A stretch of 64,000 bases of DNA, from the NCBI GenBank assembly GCA_037389465.1, contig JAZARR010000078.1, positions 124,001 to 188,000 of the forward strand. The letters are read 5' to 3'. The position numbers and the translations under genes are program-made. Below, piece by piece: positions 1 to 11,500 of this stretch; within the stretch, counting starts at the first letter, position 1; every line of letters begins with the position of its first letter. The notes beneath the pieces were generated by a model. The model saw only the letters and a program-made list of their open reading frames with translations. It had not been told where the DNA came from and searched no databases. Source of the stretch: Baylisascaris procyonis (Eukaryota > Nematoda > Chromadorea > Rhabditida > Ascarididae).

Positions 1-200
1 TCAAGATCCCCAATCTCTAGCTAACTGAATGAGACGGGAAAATTGAAAAGCATTGGCAACAACGTTCGGCGTACTCAGTTTAAGCGTAGAGATCGAACAT
101 CCTCTCACAAAAACAAGAAACATTGGGCACAAGCATAACTAGGCAACTGCGAGTAAAACAAGGTAGCATTTGAAGGAAAATGAAGCGGAATCCATCTCAC

Positions 201-501
201 CTTGCAAATTTTGCTCTTTGTCCAAGTGGTGTGCTCGGTGAGCCACGTGGAGAAACTTGAAGAAAGTGTTTTGCTTATGAAAAGACATGCGATGGGCAGC
301 GCAGATATGACGCCATTCTTGGCCGGTGCGAACTGTAGCACATCGCGCATATAGTTAGGCAGAAACTGCAGCATGATCACGAGTGGATATTCGTGACAGA
401 CGAGCGCAAACACACCCGCCCAGACTGCTGGTGAACGGCAGATCGCTGCCCACGGTACATGTCGCGGTGCATTACGTTTCCCAATCGACTCGCATGCTAT
501 C
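201..501 (-). CDS. SLC17-type MFS transporter, exon 5 of those visible (TM7-TM8)
   Basis: 301 bp on the minus strand. It opens after the acceptor TGTTCTAG with one base that completes an Arg codon split from the exon at 45185, and ends in phase 0 before the donor GTGAGA. It encodes about 100 residues: a hydrophilic stretch, the VPWAAICRSPAVW entry into TM7, TM7 with the LPNYM motif, and TM8 after KNGVISALPI. SPxVWA, LPxYM and KNGxxSALP are typical of SLC17 carriers at the start of the C-terminal half. These carry organic or inorganic anions across plasma or vesicle membranes, driven by H+, Na+ or membrane potential. The substrate here cannot be told. The intron before it holds the whole retroelement array. 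TM9-TM12 must lie off the left edge. Confidence 0.85.
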
Positions 502-753
502 CTAGAACACTTTCGTTTTTCATTCAAAATGTTACCTCACATCTAGAGGATGCAACGACAGCATGGAGTTGTTTCCGTCCAAAATCAACAACTGCTCTCT
601 GCGAAAGGTACATGTGTCTTTTGTGTGTATCTTACAAGTATCACACGTTGAGAGCAACGAAAACGATTACTGTAATCTTTCCTTGCTTATTTTTTTTAGA
701 ATTTTATGAGGCTAATTCATCTGACAAACGAACTGCTTTACCTGATGCTCAAA

Positions 754-758
754 ATTAT
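754..758. repeat. Left target-site duplication ATTAT
   Basis: The five bases directly before the TG that opens LTR1 are ATTAT, and the same five bases follow the terminal CA of LTR7. A 5-bp duplication is usual for BEL/Pao integrases. It marks the outer limit of the original insertion. Confidence 0.85.
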
Positions 759-760
759 TG

Positions 761-817
761 TCGCGAAGATTCGCGAATGAGTTAGCGGGCTGCGGCACAC
801 AGTAAATCAAACTGTGT
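761..817 (+). repeat. Two short palindromes at the 5' end of the LTR
   Basis: Bases 761-776 read TCGCGAA-GA-TTCGCGA, a 7-bp inverted repeat with a 2-bp centre starting at LTR base 3. Bases 797-817 read ACACAGT, 7 bp, ACTGTGT. Both are perfect and recur in every LTR. Being so close to the terminus, they could be protein-binding sites, for integrase or for a host factor; this is inference. Confidence 0.6.
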
Positions 818-1239
818 ATCAACGCAATAACTCAAAGAACGATCTAAGTTGATCTCTGACTGTAGCGACTATATCGTTCTCTAATGCGGCGTTGCGGTCG
901 TGTGTAAGCGCGTGTCTTCTAATGCGTCGTGTGTAAGCGTGTAAGTGTAGCGCCTTTACTTCATTTGTCAGCACTTTCTTCTTCATTGTTTTTTCTGAAT
1001 TTAAACTTTATTTTCATGGTTACTTGTGGATTGCCTCAAAGTTCCACGATCTCGTCAGTAGTTTGTGACGTTTTTTTTCACTCTCCTCGTCATTGGATTG
1101 TACCTTTTCGTTAGCTCATCACTAGAATCACCATATTTGACTCAGATCATGTTTTATGATGGTTTTGTATTCGTTTTTCGAGTATATCGCGTTTTTACGT
1201 TGTTTGTAAAGCATCAGAAGGTTTAATTACCCAAGTTTG

Positions 1240-1562
1240 AGGTGTCGGGCGATTCGCACGCAAAAAGGTGTCCCCCGAACCGTGTGAACAAACTTGGGAC
1301 GGACCAACCAGGAGGTTGGTATAGCCAAGCACAAAAAGAAGAAAAAGGGCGCAAGCGGACGAGCCCTCATCAAAACAGGCCGGTTTCTTTGTTGAAATCA
1401 ATTATTACTTCTCGAGTTGTCGAGTACCCACAAGCCCGAAGAATCAAGCCCAGTGCGGGAGAAAACAAATTGCGGTGAACGGAATCAACCGCACGAGATA
1501 GGCACTGATACCTTGATACATTGATAACCAGGTGTCGGCACGAAAGCGATCGCCCGACACCT
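1240..1562 (+). repeat. LTR inverted repeat AGGTGTCGGGCGAT and local stem-loop
   Basis: AGGTGTCGGGCGAT at 1240-1253 is the exact reverse complement of 1549-1562. A third arm, AGGTGTCGG at 1530-1538, pairs with 1554-1562 as a 9-bp stem over a 15-nt loop that includes the palindrome GCGATCGC (1546-1553). The right arm can therefore pair either locally or with a site about 300 bp upstream. It is repeated in every LTR. The first arm probably lies in U3 and may act as DNA rather than RNA; its role is unknown. Confidence 0.65.
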
Positions 1563-1657
1563 CGTTTCCCTTGTGCTTATATTGCGCTTCATTGTATGAT
1601 ACCGTGAGACAGTTGACAATAAGTGTCATATTCCAAGGGTGTGTCCCGCTCATCCGG

Positions 1658-1665
1658 TATTATAT
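1658..1665 (+). promoter_or_regulatory. Candidate TATA-like box of the LTR promoter
   Basis: TATTATAT lies about 160 bp upstream of the LTR AATAAA, a reasonable spacing for a transcript that starts near 1690 and ends near 1850. It is a motif match only, and equivalent positions exist in all seven LTRs. Confidence 0.35.
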
Positions 1666-1825
1666 CGCTCAATTCGCTCAACCTGCCCCAAGTCAAAGCC
1701 TTGGCCTTCGATTGTCGTTGTTCCGTTTATTGCTTTTATATTGCCGATTAATTTTGACAGGCCTGCGCAGCTTGTTGGTTTTACTTCACGTGCATTGCGA
1801 CCTTAACTTTGTTGATCTCTTTTCT

Positions 1826-1831
1826 AATAAA
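1826..1831 (+). terminator. Candidate LTR polyadenylation signal AATAAA
   Basis: AATAAA is followed by a T-rich stretch (CTTTATCTTTTTCTG, from about 1845), and lies 68 bp from the LTR end. It is present in all seven LTRs. The position fits the end of an R region. Confidence 0.5.
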
Positions 1832-1907
1832 CCGTCGATCTCTTCTTTATCTTTTTCTGTCGTCCACATACGACCATCAACTTCGTTTTGTTCACGACAG
1901 AAAAATT

Positions 1908-1925
1908 TGGTGCCACGAGCCGGGA
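1908..1925 (+). other. Primer-binding site (PBS) of unit 1, with a C/A polymorphism among units
   Basis: Eight bases after the LTR end (GAAAAATT) comes TGGTGCCACGAG followed by CCGGGA. TGG is the complement of a tRNA CCA end, so this is the expected minus-strand primer site. PBS base 14 is C in units 1 (1921) and 6 (34754) but A in units 2-5 (8488, 15055, 21622, 28188). The cognate tRNA should have TCGTGGC as 3' acceptor strand followed by A and CCA. I could not name the tRNA with confidence. Confidence 0.7.
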
Positions 1926-1939
1926 GTTAAGCAGTTACA

Positions 1940-4900
1940 ATGTCGGGAGTATATCGGCAGGCTATGGGACCCACAAAGGGTAGGTTGATAGGGTATCTGA
2001 AGGAAATCCCGGGATTAGAAGTCCCAAAAATTGACGACCCCCTAGCTAAACAAATTGCTTCTCTCGAAGATCAAGTTGAAGAGTTTGACAGCTACATGCG
2101 TAAGATAAATGCCGCGATCGGTGTGTTAGAAAAATATCACGAACAATGGCTCTCCTTGAGAATCAGTTTAAGAGGAGATGAAGCAAAAGAGGAAGATCGC
2201 ATTTATCAACAAATGGCAGACGATCCGAATGGAGTGCTCCAAGTTATGGAGAAAGCTCGAGAAACTCTTGAGCTAGTCGAAAACCGAAAACAAAAAGCAG
2301 TAAGACTACTCCACGGATTACAGGATAAAAATAAGGCTGAAGCACAAGAGGTAACTGAACTGCCAAGATCGGCACCGAGAATTAAGCTCCCAAAATTGGA
2401 GCTAGCTACTTTTTCGGGAGATGTACGCAAATGGCCTGAATTTTGGTCTTCATTTGAGGCAGCAGTAGATCAACAGCCAATACCCGACGTCAATAAACTC
2501 AACTATTTACTCAGTAGTCTGAAAGGTGCGGCTTATGCAACAGTAGCTGGATACGCAATTACGGCCTCCAATTACAGAGTAGTGGTGGACGTTTTGAAAA
2601 GGCGTTATGGAAATGAAGTCCTCATCAAAAAATGCCTCCATGACGAATTGAGGAGGTTGCCTCAGGCGGATCCTAGAAATCCTAGGGTCGTTCTAGACGA
2701 GGTCGAAAGAATTCTGAGACAGCTAAATGTGATGAATGAGGATACGAATCATCCGATAATCGAGCTGATGGTAGAGGAGAAATTGCCGAGGTGGATCTTG
2801 TTCGAAGTTTATGAAAAAAAGAGTGAAGACCCGTCTTGGAATGTCGATAAACTTCGTGAGTATGTCGACAAATTGATTGCTCGAAAAGAAACGATAATGC
2901 GCGTGACCAGTAGCATGACGGCACAGAGAAGAGATCGTCATGGGGACAGAAAGCCGACAAAGTATGACTCAAAGGAAACGTCTGCATTTTTCTCAGCAGT
3001 AAGCAACTACCGGGGGAGGAGAGAAAATCAAGCGCCGAAAAGTAAAAAACGAAGTTGTGCCTTTTGCGGGGGCCCTCACTGGAATAGTGATTGCCATGAG
3101 TACGCAACCGTGAAAGAGCGCAGTGGTCGGATAAGAGAGAAAAGGCTTTGCTTCAGGTGTCTCGCAGAGGGACATAGCGCAAAGGATTGCGCAAGGAGAG
3201 GAATGTGTTTCTATTGCAGAGAGGAACACAACTCGGCGCTCTGCCCAAAGAGGGAGAATAAAAGTGGTTCCGAGAAAGGAAGTAAACCGAAGGAACCAGA
3301 AGACAATAGAGGGAAACAAAAAGTCACTTTCGAAAAGGAAGTAAACCGATCACCTGACGAATCGGCGTTGACAGCGGCGGTCACCCAAAAGCGAAGGGAA
3401 AAGAAGACCGTTTTGCTTCTTTGTAAGGAGGTGAACGTGTACAATCCGGAGAAACCGGAAATGGGGAAAACTATTTTTGCGTTCTTTGACGCGGGTTGTC
3501 AAGGATCATTCATAACAGAAGAACTTTGTGATCAACTGAAGCTGACTACTGGGAAAAGAAGCCAAATATCCATAGCGGGATTCGGCGCTCAGCAACCGAA
3601 ATGTTATGATACAAAGCAGGTAAACATTACGTTACAACTGAAAAACGGAAATAAAAAACAGATCAGAGCCAGTACAATGCCCTTTTTGACCAAAGAGCTT
3701 CAAAGAATAAATGTTGAATCCAACGAAATTCTCATCCCAAACGCAAAACAAAAGCATTGGCTGTGTATTCCGGAAAAATGGGAACAACCGCAGCTAATAA
3801 TTGGTGCAGATTACTTCTTCGACCTGATCGAAGGTTCACAGAAATTACCATCCGGGTTCCACCTGGTCAAATCGAAAGTTGGAGATATGCTAGCAGGAAG
3901 TGGTTATGCAAAACTAAATACACAAAGAGCCTTTTCATCTGCAGATACGGCGTTAGTAATGACATCTGCTGCAGTTACTAGTGAAGCAGATATTGACCAA
4001 TTCTGGAGATTGGAAACGCTTGGAATTGACGACCCAATAGACTCAAAAGAGGATGTCGCAGCACTAGAACAATTCAAAGCAACAATAACTAAATCGGAAG
4101 ATGGTCGATATGTCGTGAACTGGCCGTGGAAATCTGCCACGCCTAAAGTTCCTTATAACTTCGGCCTATGCATTGGCAGACTAAGGTCCACGTTGAAACG
4201 CTTAAAGGGAGACGAGGAATTGTTCAAAAGATACGATGATACCTTCCGACAACAGCTAGAATTAGGTATAATTGAGAAGGCGCCCAAGGTCCCAGATGGA
4301 CCTCTCATTTCGTATATACCACATCAAGCAGTCCTAACCCCCAAAAATCTACAACTAAATTGCGGGTGGTTTTTGATGCAAGTGCTAAAGACGAGAAAGG
4401 TAATTCCCTGAACAGTCAATTGCTCAGAGGCCCAGTGATGTTAAACGATTTAGCAGGCATACTGTTACGGTTTCGAACTTCTAAATACGTTGTTCTTGCT
4501 GACGTAGAAAAAGCGTTTCTGCAACTGGAGCTGAATGTGAAGGATCGTGATACGACCCGGTTTTTGTGGGTAAAAGAGAAGGGTCCGGTCGATGAAAACA
4601 ATATCGAAGTGTATCGATTTTGTAGAGTACCGTTCGGAATGATTTCCAGCCCATTCTTACTTGCTGCCACTTTGACGAAACATTTGACAGAAATTGGATC
4701 CACTACAGCTCAAGAAATCTTAAAAAATCTGTATGTAGACAATGTCATGTTGCAGGCAGAAGATTCAGAGACAGCGATACAATTATGTAGTGAAGGAAAA
4801 GCAATTTTCGCAGGTGCTGGAATGAACTTGAGATCGTTCGCGTCAAATAACAAAGAAGTGTATGATGCTATTCCTCCGGAAGATCGAGAAGAAGTACAAG

Positions 4901-7299
4901 AGACCAAAGTGTTAGGAATAACATGGTCGTTAAAGGAGGATAAAATAATACTAGGTGTAAAAGACAAGATTGGTGCCGCCCAAACCAAGCGACAAGTACT
5001 GAGCTTTGTAGCCTCTCACTTTGATCCTCTCGGATTAATGGCTCCGTTGCTTGTCCCATTAAAAGTATTCCTTCAGGAATTATGCAAGAAGAAATACAAA
5101 TGGGATGACTCATTGAAAGAAGAAGAGAAGTTACTGTGGGAAAGATTACAGAAAAGTTGGAATAATACAGTAAACGACATCCCTCGTCAAATATTCTTTC
5201 GTTGTGCAAAGGAGAGACAACTGCACGTTTTTGTCGATGCATCGATGCAGGCTTACGCCGCAGCGGTATACAATCGTGAAATCGTAAATGGTGCAGTATT
5301 GACGAACTTAGTTATGGCTAAAACGCGTCTGTGCCCCGTGAAGGGAGCTTCGGTTCCAAGACTCGAATTGTTGGCAGCCTTCATCGGAGTACGATTACTC
5401 GAGTTCGTAAAGAAACAGCTCTCGATGGAGGAAGTGGAGACCCATTACTGGAGCGATAGCAAATGTGTGTTGCACTGGATACGTTCAGATAAAGAGATCA
5501 ATACGAGGTTCATCGAAAATCGTTTAAAGCAAATGCGTAATACGGCGAAATGGTGGAGTTACGTCCCATCCGATCAAAACCCGAGCGATATTGCGACAAA
5601 GGGCGTTGATCCTGACAAGCTTAAAGAAAGTTCCTTGTGGTGGCATGGCCCACCATGGCTCAGACAATCCGTAGAGAATTGGCCGAAATGGGAGCTTTCA
5701 AATCCGCAACAATGTGTAATCAGCGAAGACGCCTTTCAAAAGAACAAAGTGAAGAGAGACCAAGGCAAACAACCTACGACAACAGTTACCGCGCTCGAAG
5801 TCGGTACAGAAGAAGAAAACGATTGTGCCTCAAATCACTGTGTAATCGATGCAAGCAAGTATAACAGTTGGAGGAAAGTGAAGGGAATCACGGCTGTCGT
5901 GATAAGATTCGTAAAGAACCTCAAGGAACGGAAAAGAAAGGCAGTAGGAGTGGAGGACCAAATAGAAGCGGAAAAACTTCTCATTAGACAGGCTCAAGAA
6001 GAAATGATCACGAAAGCGGAGATTGTGCGTTGGGAGCTTTTTCGAGGCGATGACAATCTCTGGAGATGTGGAGGACGTCTTGACTATTCAGACCTCCCAC
6101 GAGACACCAAGTTTCCGATTTTTCTACCTAAACATCCCATCACGGAAATGCTTATTACTCATCAACACGAAATTTTAATGCATTCGGGGCCAGCCCATAC
6201 GTTAAATCAACTGCGGTCAAAATACTGGATAGCCAAAGGGAGAGAAACGGTAAAAAAGGTCATAAAGAAAAAGTGCATGAAATGTCGTAGATGGCTCACA
6301 CATCCGTTCAAGCTCCCAAGAATGCCAGATCTACCATCATGCCGCACAGTTGTAACCCGAGCCTTCGAAAATGTGGGACTGGACTATTTTGGACCGTTCA
6401 ATTTAAAAGCTCTTTTGGGCAATGAAATTAAACTTCAAAAAAGTTGGGTAGCATTGTTTACATGTCTTACGACACGCGCTGTCCATTTGGAAGTGGCAAA
6501 TGACTTGTCAGCATCTTCGTTCCTCAACTGCTTTCGAAGATATGTGAGTCGACGAGGAAAACCTAAACTTGTATTTAGCGACAACGGGAGCAATTTTACG
6601 CTCGCCGCAGAAGTTCTAAGACAAATCAGCAGAGCAGAGGAAATCAAATGGAACTTCATAACACCTTTCGCTCCATGGCAAGGAGGAGTTTATGAAAGAA
6701 TGATAGGTCTAACCAAAACTTCGCTTCGTAAAGCAGTGGGAAGAAAACGATTAAGCGAAGAAGAGTTTCGAACACTTATTGTAGAAGTAGAAGGAGTAGT
6801 CAACAGTAGACCACTCACTTATGTGCATGAAACGTCAGTCGATATTATTCGGCCGATCGATTTTCTGATACCAGCTGCTGAGTTGATCTTCACGGTAAAC
6901 GAAGAGGGAGAAAAGGAAGATCCAAGCTACCTTCCAAAGGAGGTGATGTCTAGAGAAAAAATGTTAATGAGATGGAAAGCAACACTTAGCACACTCGATC
7001 GCTTCTGGAATTACTGGCGGTCAGAGTATCTCACATCGCTGCGAGAGCGAACACAACGAAATCATCGAGCCGTTAGAGGATCAGTAACTAGAGAGCCGCG
7101 AATAAACGAGGTAGTTATCATAGAAGAAGAGAGAACCCCCAAAGCAGTGTGGAAATTAGGTCGAATAGTGGAAATAAGAGGGGGAGGAGGTCGATCCATA
7201 CGTACAGCAAGAGTGAAACTGGGTAATGGAAATGAATGGACCAGACCCATAAGCCAGTTGTACCCGCTCGAAATAGACGATAACGAGGCACCAGCCTAA
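1940..7299 (+). CDS. Unit 1 Gag-Pol polyprotein, one frameshift
   Basis: The frame opens 40 bp after LTR1 and reads through Gag, the zinc knuckles and the protease. It then loses frame at a C run of five (4338-4342) where units 2 and 3 have six. Read straight, it ends at 4411 after a short false tail. RT, RNase H and integrase continue in another frame to 7299. The break falls exactly between protease and RT. At the informative sites this unit has G1136, D1340, V1438 and P1542 with the C-type PBS, the combination shared most widely with other units and so perhaps ancestral. Either a true mutation or a homopolymer miscall could explain the break; a programmed frameshift is less likely because the site lacks a canonical slippery heptamer. 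Confidence 0.9.
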
Positions 7300-7325
7300 A
7301 AGGGATATTTTCGCTGCGGTCGGAG

Positions 7326-8466
7326 TGTCGCGAAGATTCGCGAATGAGTTAGCGGGCTGCGGCACACAGTAAATCAAACTGTGTATCAACGCAATAACTC
7401 AAAGAACGATCTAAGTTGATCTCTGACTGTAGCGACTATATCGTTCTCTAATGCGGCGTTGCGGTCGTGTGTAAGCGCGTGTCTTCTAATGCGTCGTGTG
7501 TAAGCGTGTAAGTGTAGCGCCTTTACTTCATTTGTCAGCACTTTCTTCTTCATTGTTTTTTCTGAATTTAAACTTTATTTTCATGGTTACTTGTGGATTG
7601 CCTCAAAGTTCCACGATCTCGTCAGTAGTTTGTGACGTTTTTTTTCACTCTCCTCGTCATTGGATTGTACCTTTTCGTTAGCTCATCACTAGAATCACCA
7701 TATTTGACTCAGATCATGTTTTATGATGGTTTTGTATTCGTTTTTCGAGTATATCGCGTTTTTACGTTGTTTGTAAAGCATCAGAAGGTTTAATTACCCA
7801 AGTTTGAGGTGTCGGGCGATTCGCACGCAAAAAGGTGTCCCCCGAACCGTGTGAACAAACTTGGGACGGACCAACCAGGAGGTTGGTATAGCCAAGCACA
7901 AAAAGAAGAAAAAGGGCGCAAGCGGACGAGCCCTCATCAAAACAGGCCGGTTTCTTTGTTGAAATCAATTATTACTTCTCGAGTTGTCGAGTACCCACAA
8001 GCCCGAAGAATCAAGCCCAGTGCGGGAGAAAACAAATTGCGGTGAACGGAATCAACCGCACGAGATAGGCACTGATACCTTGATACATTGATAACCAGGT
8101 GTCGGCACGAAAGCGATCGCCCGACACCTCGTTTCCCTTGTGCTTATATTGCGCTTCATTGTATGATACCGTGAGACAGTTGACAATAAGTGTCATATTC
8201 CAAGGGTGTGTCCCGCTCATCCGGTATTATATCGCTCAATTCGCTCAACCTGCCCCAAGTCAAAGCCTTGGCCTTCGATTGTCGTTGTTCCGTTTATTGC
8301 TTTTATATTGCCGATTAATTTTGACAGGCCTGCGCAGCTTGTTGGTTTTACTTCACGTGCATTGCGACCTTAACTTTGTTGATCTCTTTTCTAATAAACC
8401 GTCGATCTCTTCTTTATCTTTTTCTGTCGTCCACATACGACCATCAACTTCGTTTTGTTCACGACA
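7326..8466 (+). repeat. LTR2 (1,141 bp, shared by units 1 and 2)
   Basis: Same termini and internal motifs as LTR1, with an 8-T run. It is preceded by the tail of unit 1 (stop codon at 7297-7299) and followed directly by the spacer and PBS of unit 2, with no target duplication at either junction. It therefore serves as 3' LTR of one unit and 5' LTR of the next. Confidence 0.93.
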
Positions 8467-8506
8467 GAAAAATTTGGTGCCACGAGCAGGGAGTTAAGCA
8501 GTTACA

Positions 8507-11500
8507 ATGTCGGGAGTATATCGGCAGGCTATGGGACCCACAAAGGGTAGGTTGATAGGGTATCTGAAGGAAATCCCGGGATTAGAAGTCCCAAAAATTG
8601 ACGACCCCCTAGCTAAACAAATTGCTTCTCTCGAAGATCAAGTTGAAGAGTTTGACAGCTACATGCGTAAGATAAATGCCGCGATCGGTGTGTTAGAAAA
8701 ATATCACGAACAATGGCTCTCCTTGAGAATCAGTTTAAGAGGAGATGAAGCAAAAGAGGAAGATCGCATTTATCAACAAATGGCAGACGATCCGAATGGA
8801 GTGCTCCAAGTTATGGAGAAAGCTCGAGAAACTCTTGAGCTAGTCGAAAACCGAAAACAAAAAGCAGTAAGACTACTCCACGGATTACAGGATAAAAATA
8901 AGGCTGAAGCACAAGAGGTAACTGAACTGCCAAGATCGGCACCGAGAATTAAGCTCCCAAAATTGGAGCTAGCTACTTTTTCGGGAGATGTACGCAAATG
9001 GCCTGAATTTTGGTCTTCATTTGAGGCAGCAGTAGATCAACAGCCAATACCCGACGTCAATAAACTCAACTATTTACTCAGTAGTCTGAAAGGTGCGGCT
9101 TATGCAACAGTAGCTGGATACGCAATTACGGCCTCCAATTACAGAGTAGTGGTGGACGTTTTGAAAAGGCGTTATGGAAATGAAGTCCTCATCAAAAAAT
9201 GCCTCCATGACGAATTGAGGAGGTTGCCTCAGGCGGATCCTAGAAATCCTAGGGTCGTTCTAGACGAGGTCGAAAGAATTCTGAGACAGCTAAATGTGAT
9301 GAATGAGGATACGAATCATCCGATAATCGAGCTGATGGTAGAGGAGAAATTGCCGAGGTGGATCTTGTTCGAAGTTTATGAAAAAAAGAGTGAAGACCCG
9401 TCTTGGAATGTCGATAAACTTCGTGAGTATGTCGACAAATTGATTGCTCGAAAAGAAACGATAATGCGCGTGACCAGTAGCATGACGGCACAGAGAAGAG
9501 ATCGTCATGGGGACAGAAAGCCGACAAAGTATGACTCAAAGGAAACGTCTGCATTTTTCTCAGCAGTAAGCAACTACCGGGGGAGGAGAGAAAATCAAGC
9601 GCCGAAAAGTAAAAAACGAAGTTGTGCCTTTTGCGGGGGCCCTCACTGGAATAGTGATTGCCATGAGTACGCAACCGTGAAAGAGCGCAGTGGTCGGATA
9701 AGAGAGAAAAGGCTTTGCTTCAGGTGTCTCGCAGAGGGACATAGCGCAAAGGATTGCGCAAGGAGAGGAATGTGTTTCTATTGCAGAGAGGAACACAACT
9801 CGGCGCTCTGCCCAAAGAGGGAGAATAAAAGTGGTTCCGAGAAAGGAAGTAAACCGAAGGAACCAGAAGACAATAGAGGGAAACAAAAAGTCACTTTCGA
9901 AAAGGAAGTAAACCGATCACCTGACGAATCGGCGTTGACAGCGGCGGTCACCCAAAAGCGAAGGGAAAAGAAGACCGTTTTGCTTCTTTGTAAGGAGGTG
10001 AACGTGTACAATCCGGAGAAACCGGAAATGGGGAAAACTATTTTTGCGTTCTTTGACGCGGGTTGTCAAGGATCATTCATAACAGAAGAACTTTGTGATC
10101 AACTGAAGCTGACTACTGGGAAAAGAAGCCAAATATCCATAGCGGGATTCGGCGCTCAGCAACCGAAATGTTATGATACAAAGCAGGTAAACATTACGTT
10201 ACAACTGAAAAACGGAAATAAAAAACAGATCAGAGCCAGTACAATGCCCTTTTTGACCAAAGAGCTTCAAAGAATAAATGTTGAATCCAACGAAATTCTC
10301 ATCCCAAACGCAAAACAAAAGCATTGGCTGTGTATTCCGGAAAAATGGGAACAACCGCAGCTAATAATTGGTGCAGATTACTTCTTCGACCTGATCGAAG
10401 GTTCACAGAAATTACCATCCGGGTTCCACCTGGTCAAATCGAAAGTTGGAGATATGCTAGCAGGAAGTGGTTATGCAAAACTAAATACACAAAGAGCCTT
10501 TTCATCTGCAGATACGGCGTTAGTAATGACATCTGCTGCAGTTACTAGTGAAGCAGATATTGACCAATTCTGGAGATTGGAAACGCTTGGAATTGACGAC
10601 CCAATAGACTCAAAAGAGGATGTCGCAGCACTAGAACAATTCAAAGCAACAATAACTAAATCGGAAGATGGTCGATATGTCGTGAACTGGCCGTGGAAAT
10701 CTGCCACGCCTAAAGTTCCTTATAACTTCGGCCTATGCATTGGCAGACTAAGGTCCACGTTGAAACGCTTAAAGGGAGACGAGGAATTGTTCAAAAGATA
10801 CGATGATACCTTCCGACAACAGCTAGAATTAGGTATAATTGAGAAGGCGCCCAAGGTCCCAGATGGACCTCTCATTTCGTATATACCACATCAAGCAGTC
10901 CTAACCCCCCAAAAATCTACAACTAAATTGCGGGTGGTTTTTGATGCAAGTGCTAAAGACGAGAAAGGTAATTCCCTGAACAGTCAATTGCTCAGAGGCC
11001 CAGTGATGTTAAACGATTTAGCAGGCATACTGTTACGGTTTCGAACTTCTAAATACGTTGTTCTTGCTGACGTAGAAAAAGCGTTTCTGCAACTGGAGCT
11101 GAATGTGAAGGATCGTGATACGACCCGGTTTTTGTGGGTAAAAGAGAAGGGTCCGGTCGATGAAAACAATATCGAAGTGTATCGATTTTGTAGAGTACCG
11201 TTCGGAATGATTTCCAGCCCATTCTTACTTGCTGCCACTTTGACGAAACATTTGACAGAAATTGGATCCACTACAGCTCAAGAAATCTTAAAAAATCTGT
11301 ATGTAGACAATGTCATGTTGCAGGCAGAAGATTCAGAGACAGCGATACAATTATGTAGTGAAGGAAAAGCAATTTTCGCAGGTGCTGGAATGAACTTGAG
11401 ATCGTTCGCGTCAAATAACAAAGAAGTGTATGATGCTATTCCTCCGGAAGATCGAGAAGAAGTACAAGAGACCAAAGTGTTAGGAATAACATGGTCGTTA

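Larger units (their letters stand above)
759..1899 (+). repeat. LTR1 (1,141 bp, left outer LTR)
   Basis: Starts TG and ends CA, with an 8-T run near 1071-1078. It contains three near-terminal or internal palindromes (761-776, 797-817, 1530-1562), a TATA-like TATTATAT at 1658-1665 and an AATAAA at 1826-1831. That spacing suggests U3 up to about 1690, R up to about 1850 and U5 to the end. This partition is inferred from motifs and is not proven. It looks identical to LTR2, LTR5 and LTR7 in length and T-run. Confidence 0.93.

Noticed and set aside
1..24. Next exon of the SLC17 gene beginning at the left edge
   Set aside because: Several AG dinucleotides could be acceptors on the minus strand (exon from 24 or 16). 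The first gives an immediate stop in phase 0, while the exon from 16 gives RLGIL, which is compatible with the family. Too little sequence is visible to choose, so I did not annotate it.
929..1930. ORFs of 61-138 codons within the LTRs
   Set aside because: They recur only because the LTR recurs, vary with the T-run length, and show no protein family features. They overlap probable promoter and polyadenylation signals.
7300..7325. Envelope gene or classic polypurine tract before the LTR
   Set aside because: Only 26 bp separate the Pol stop and the LTR. The only purine run (AAAAGGGA, overlapping the stop codon) is some 20 bp from the LTR, and GCGGTCGGAG next to the LTR is not a clean polypurine tract.
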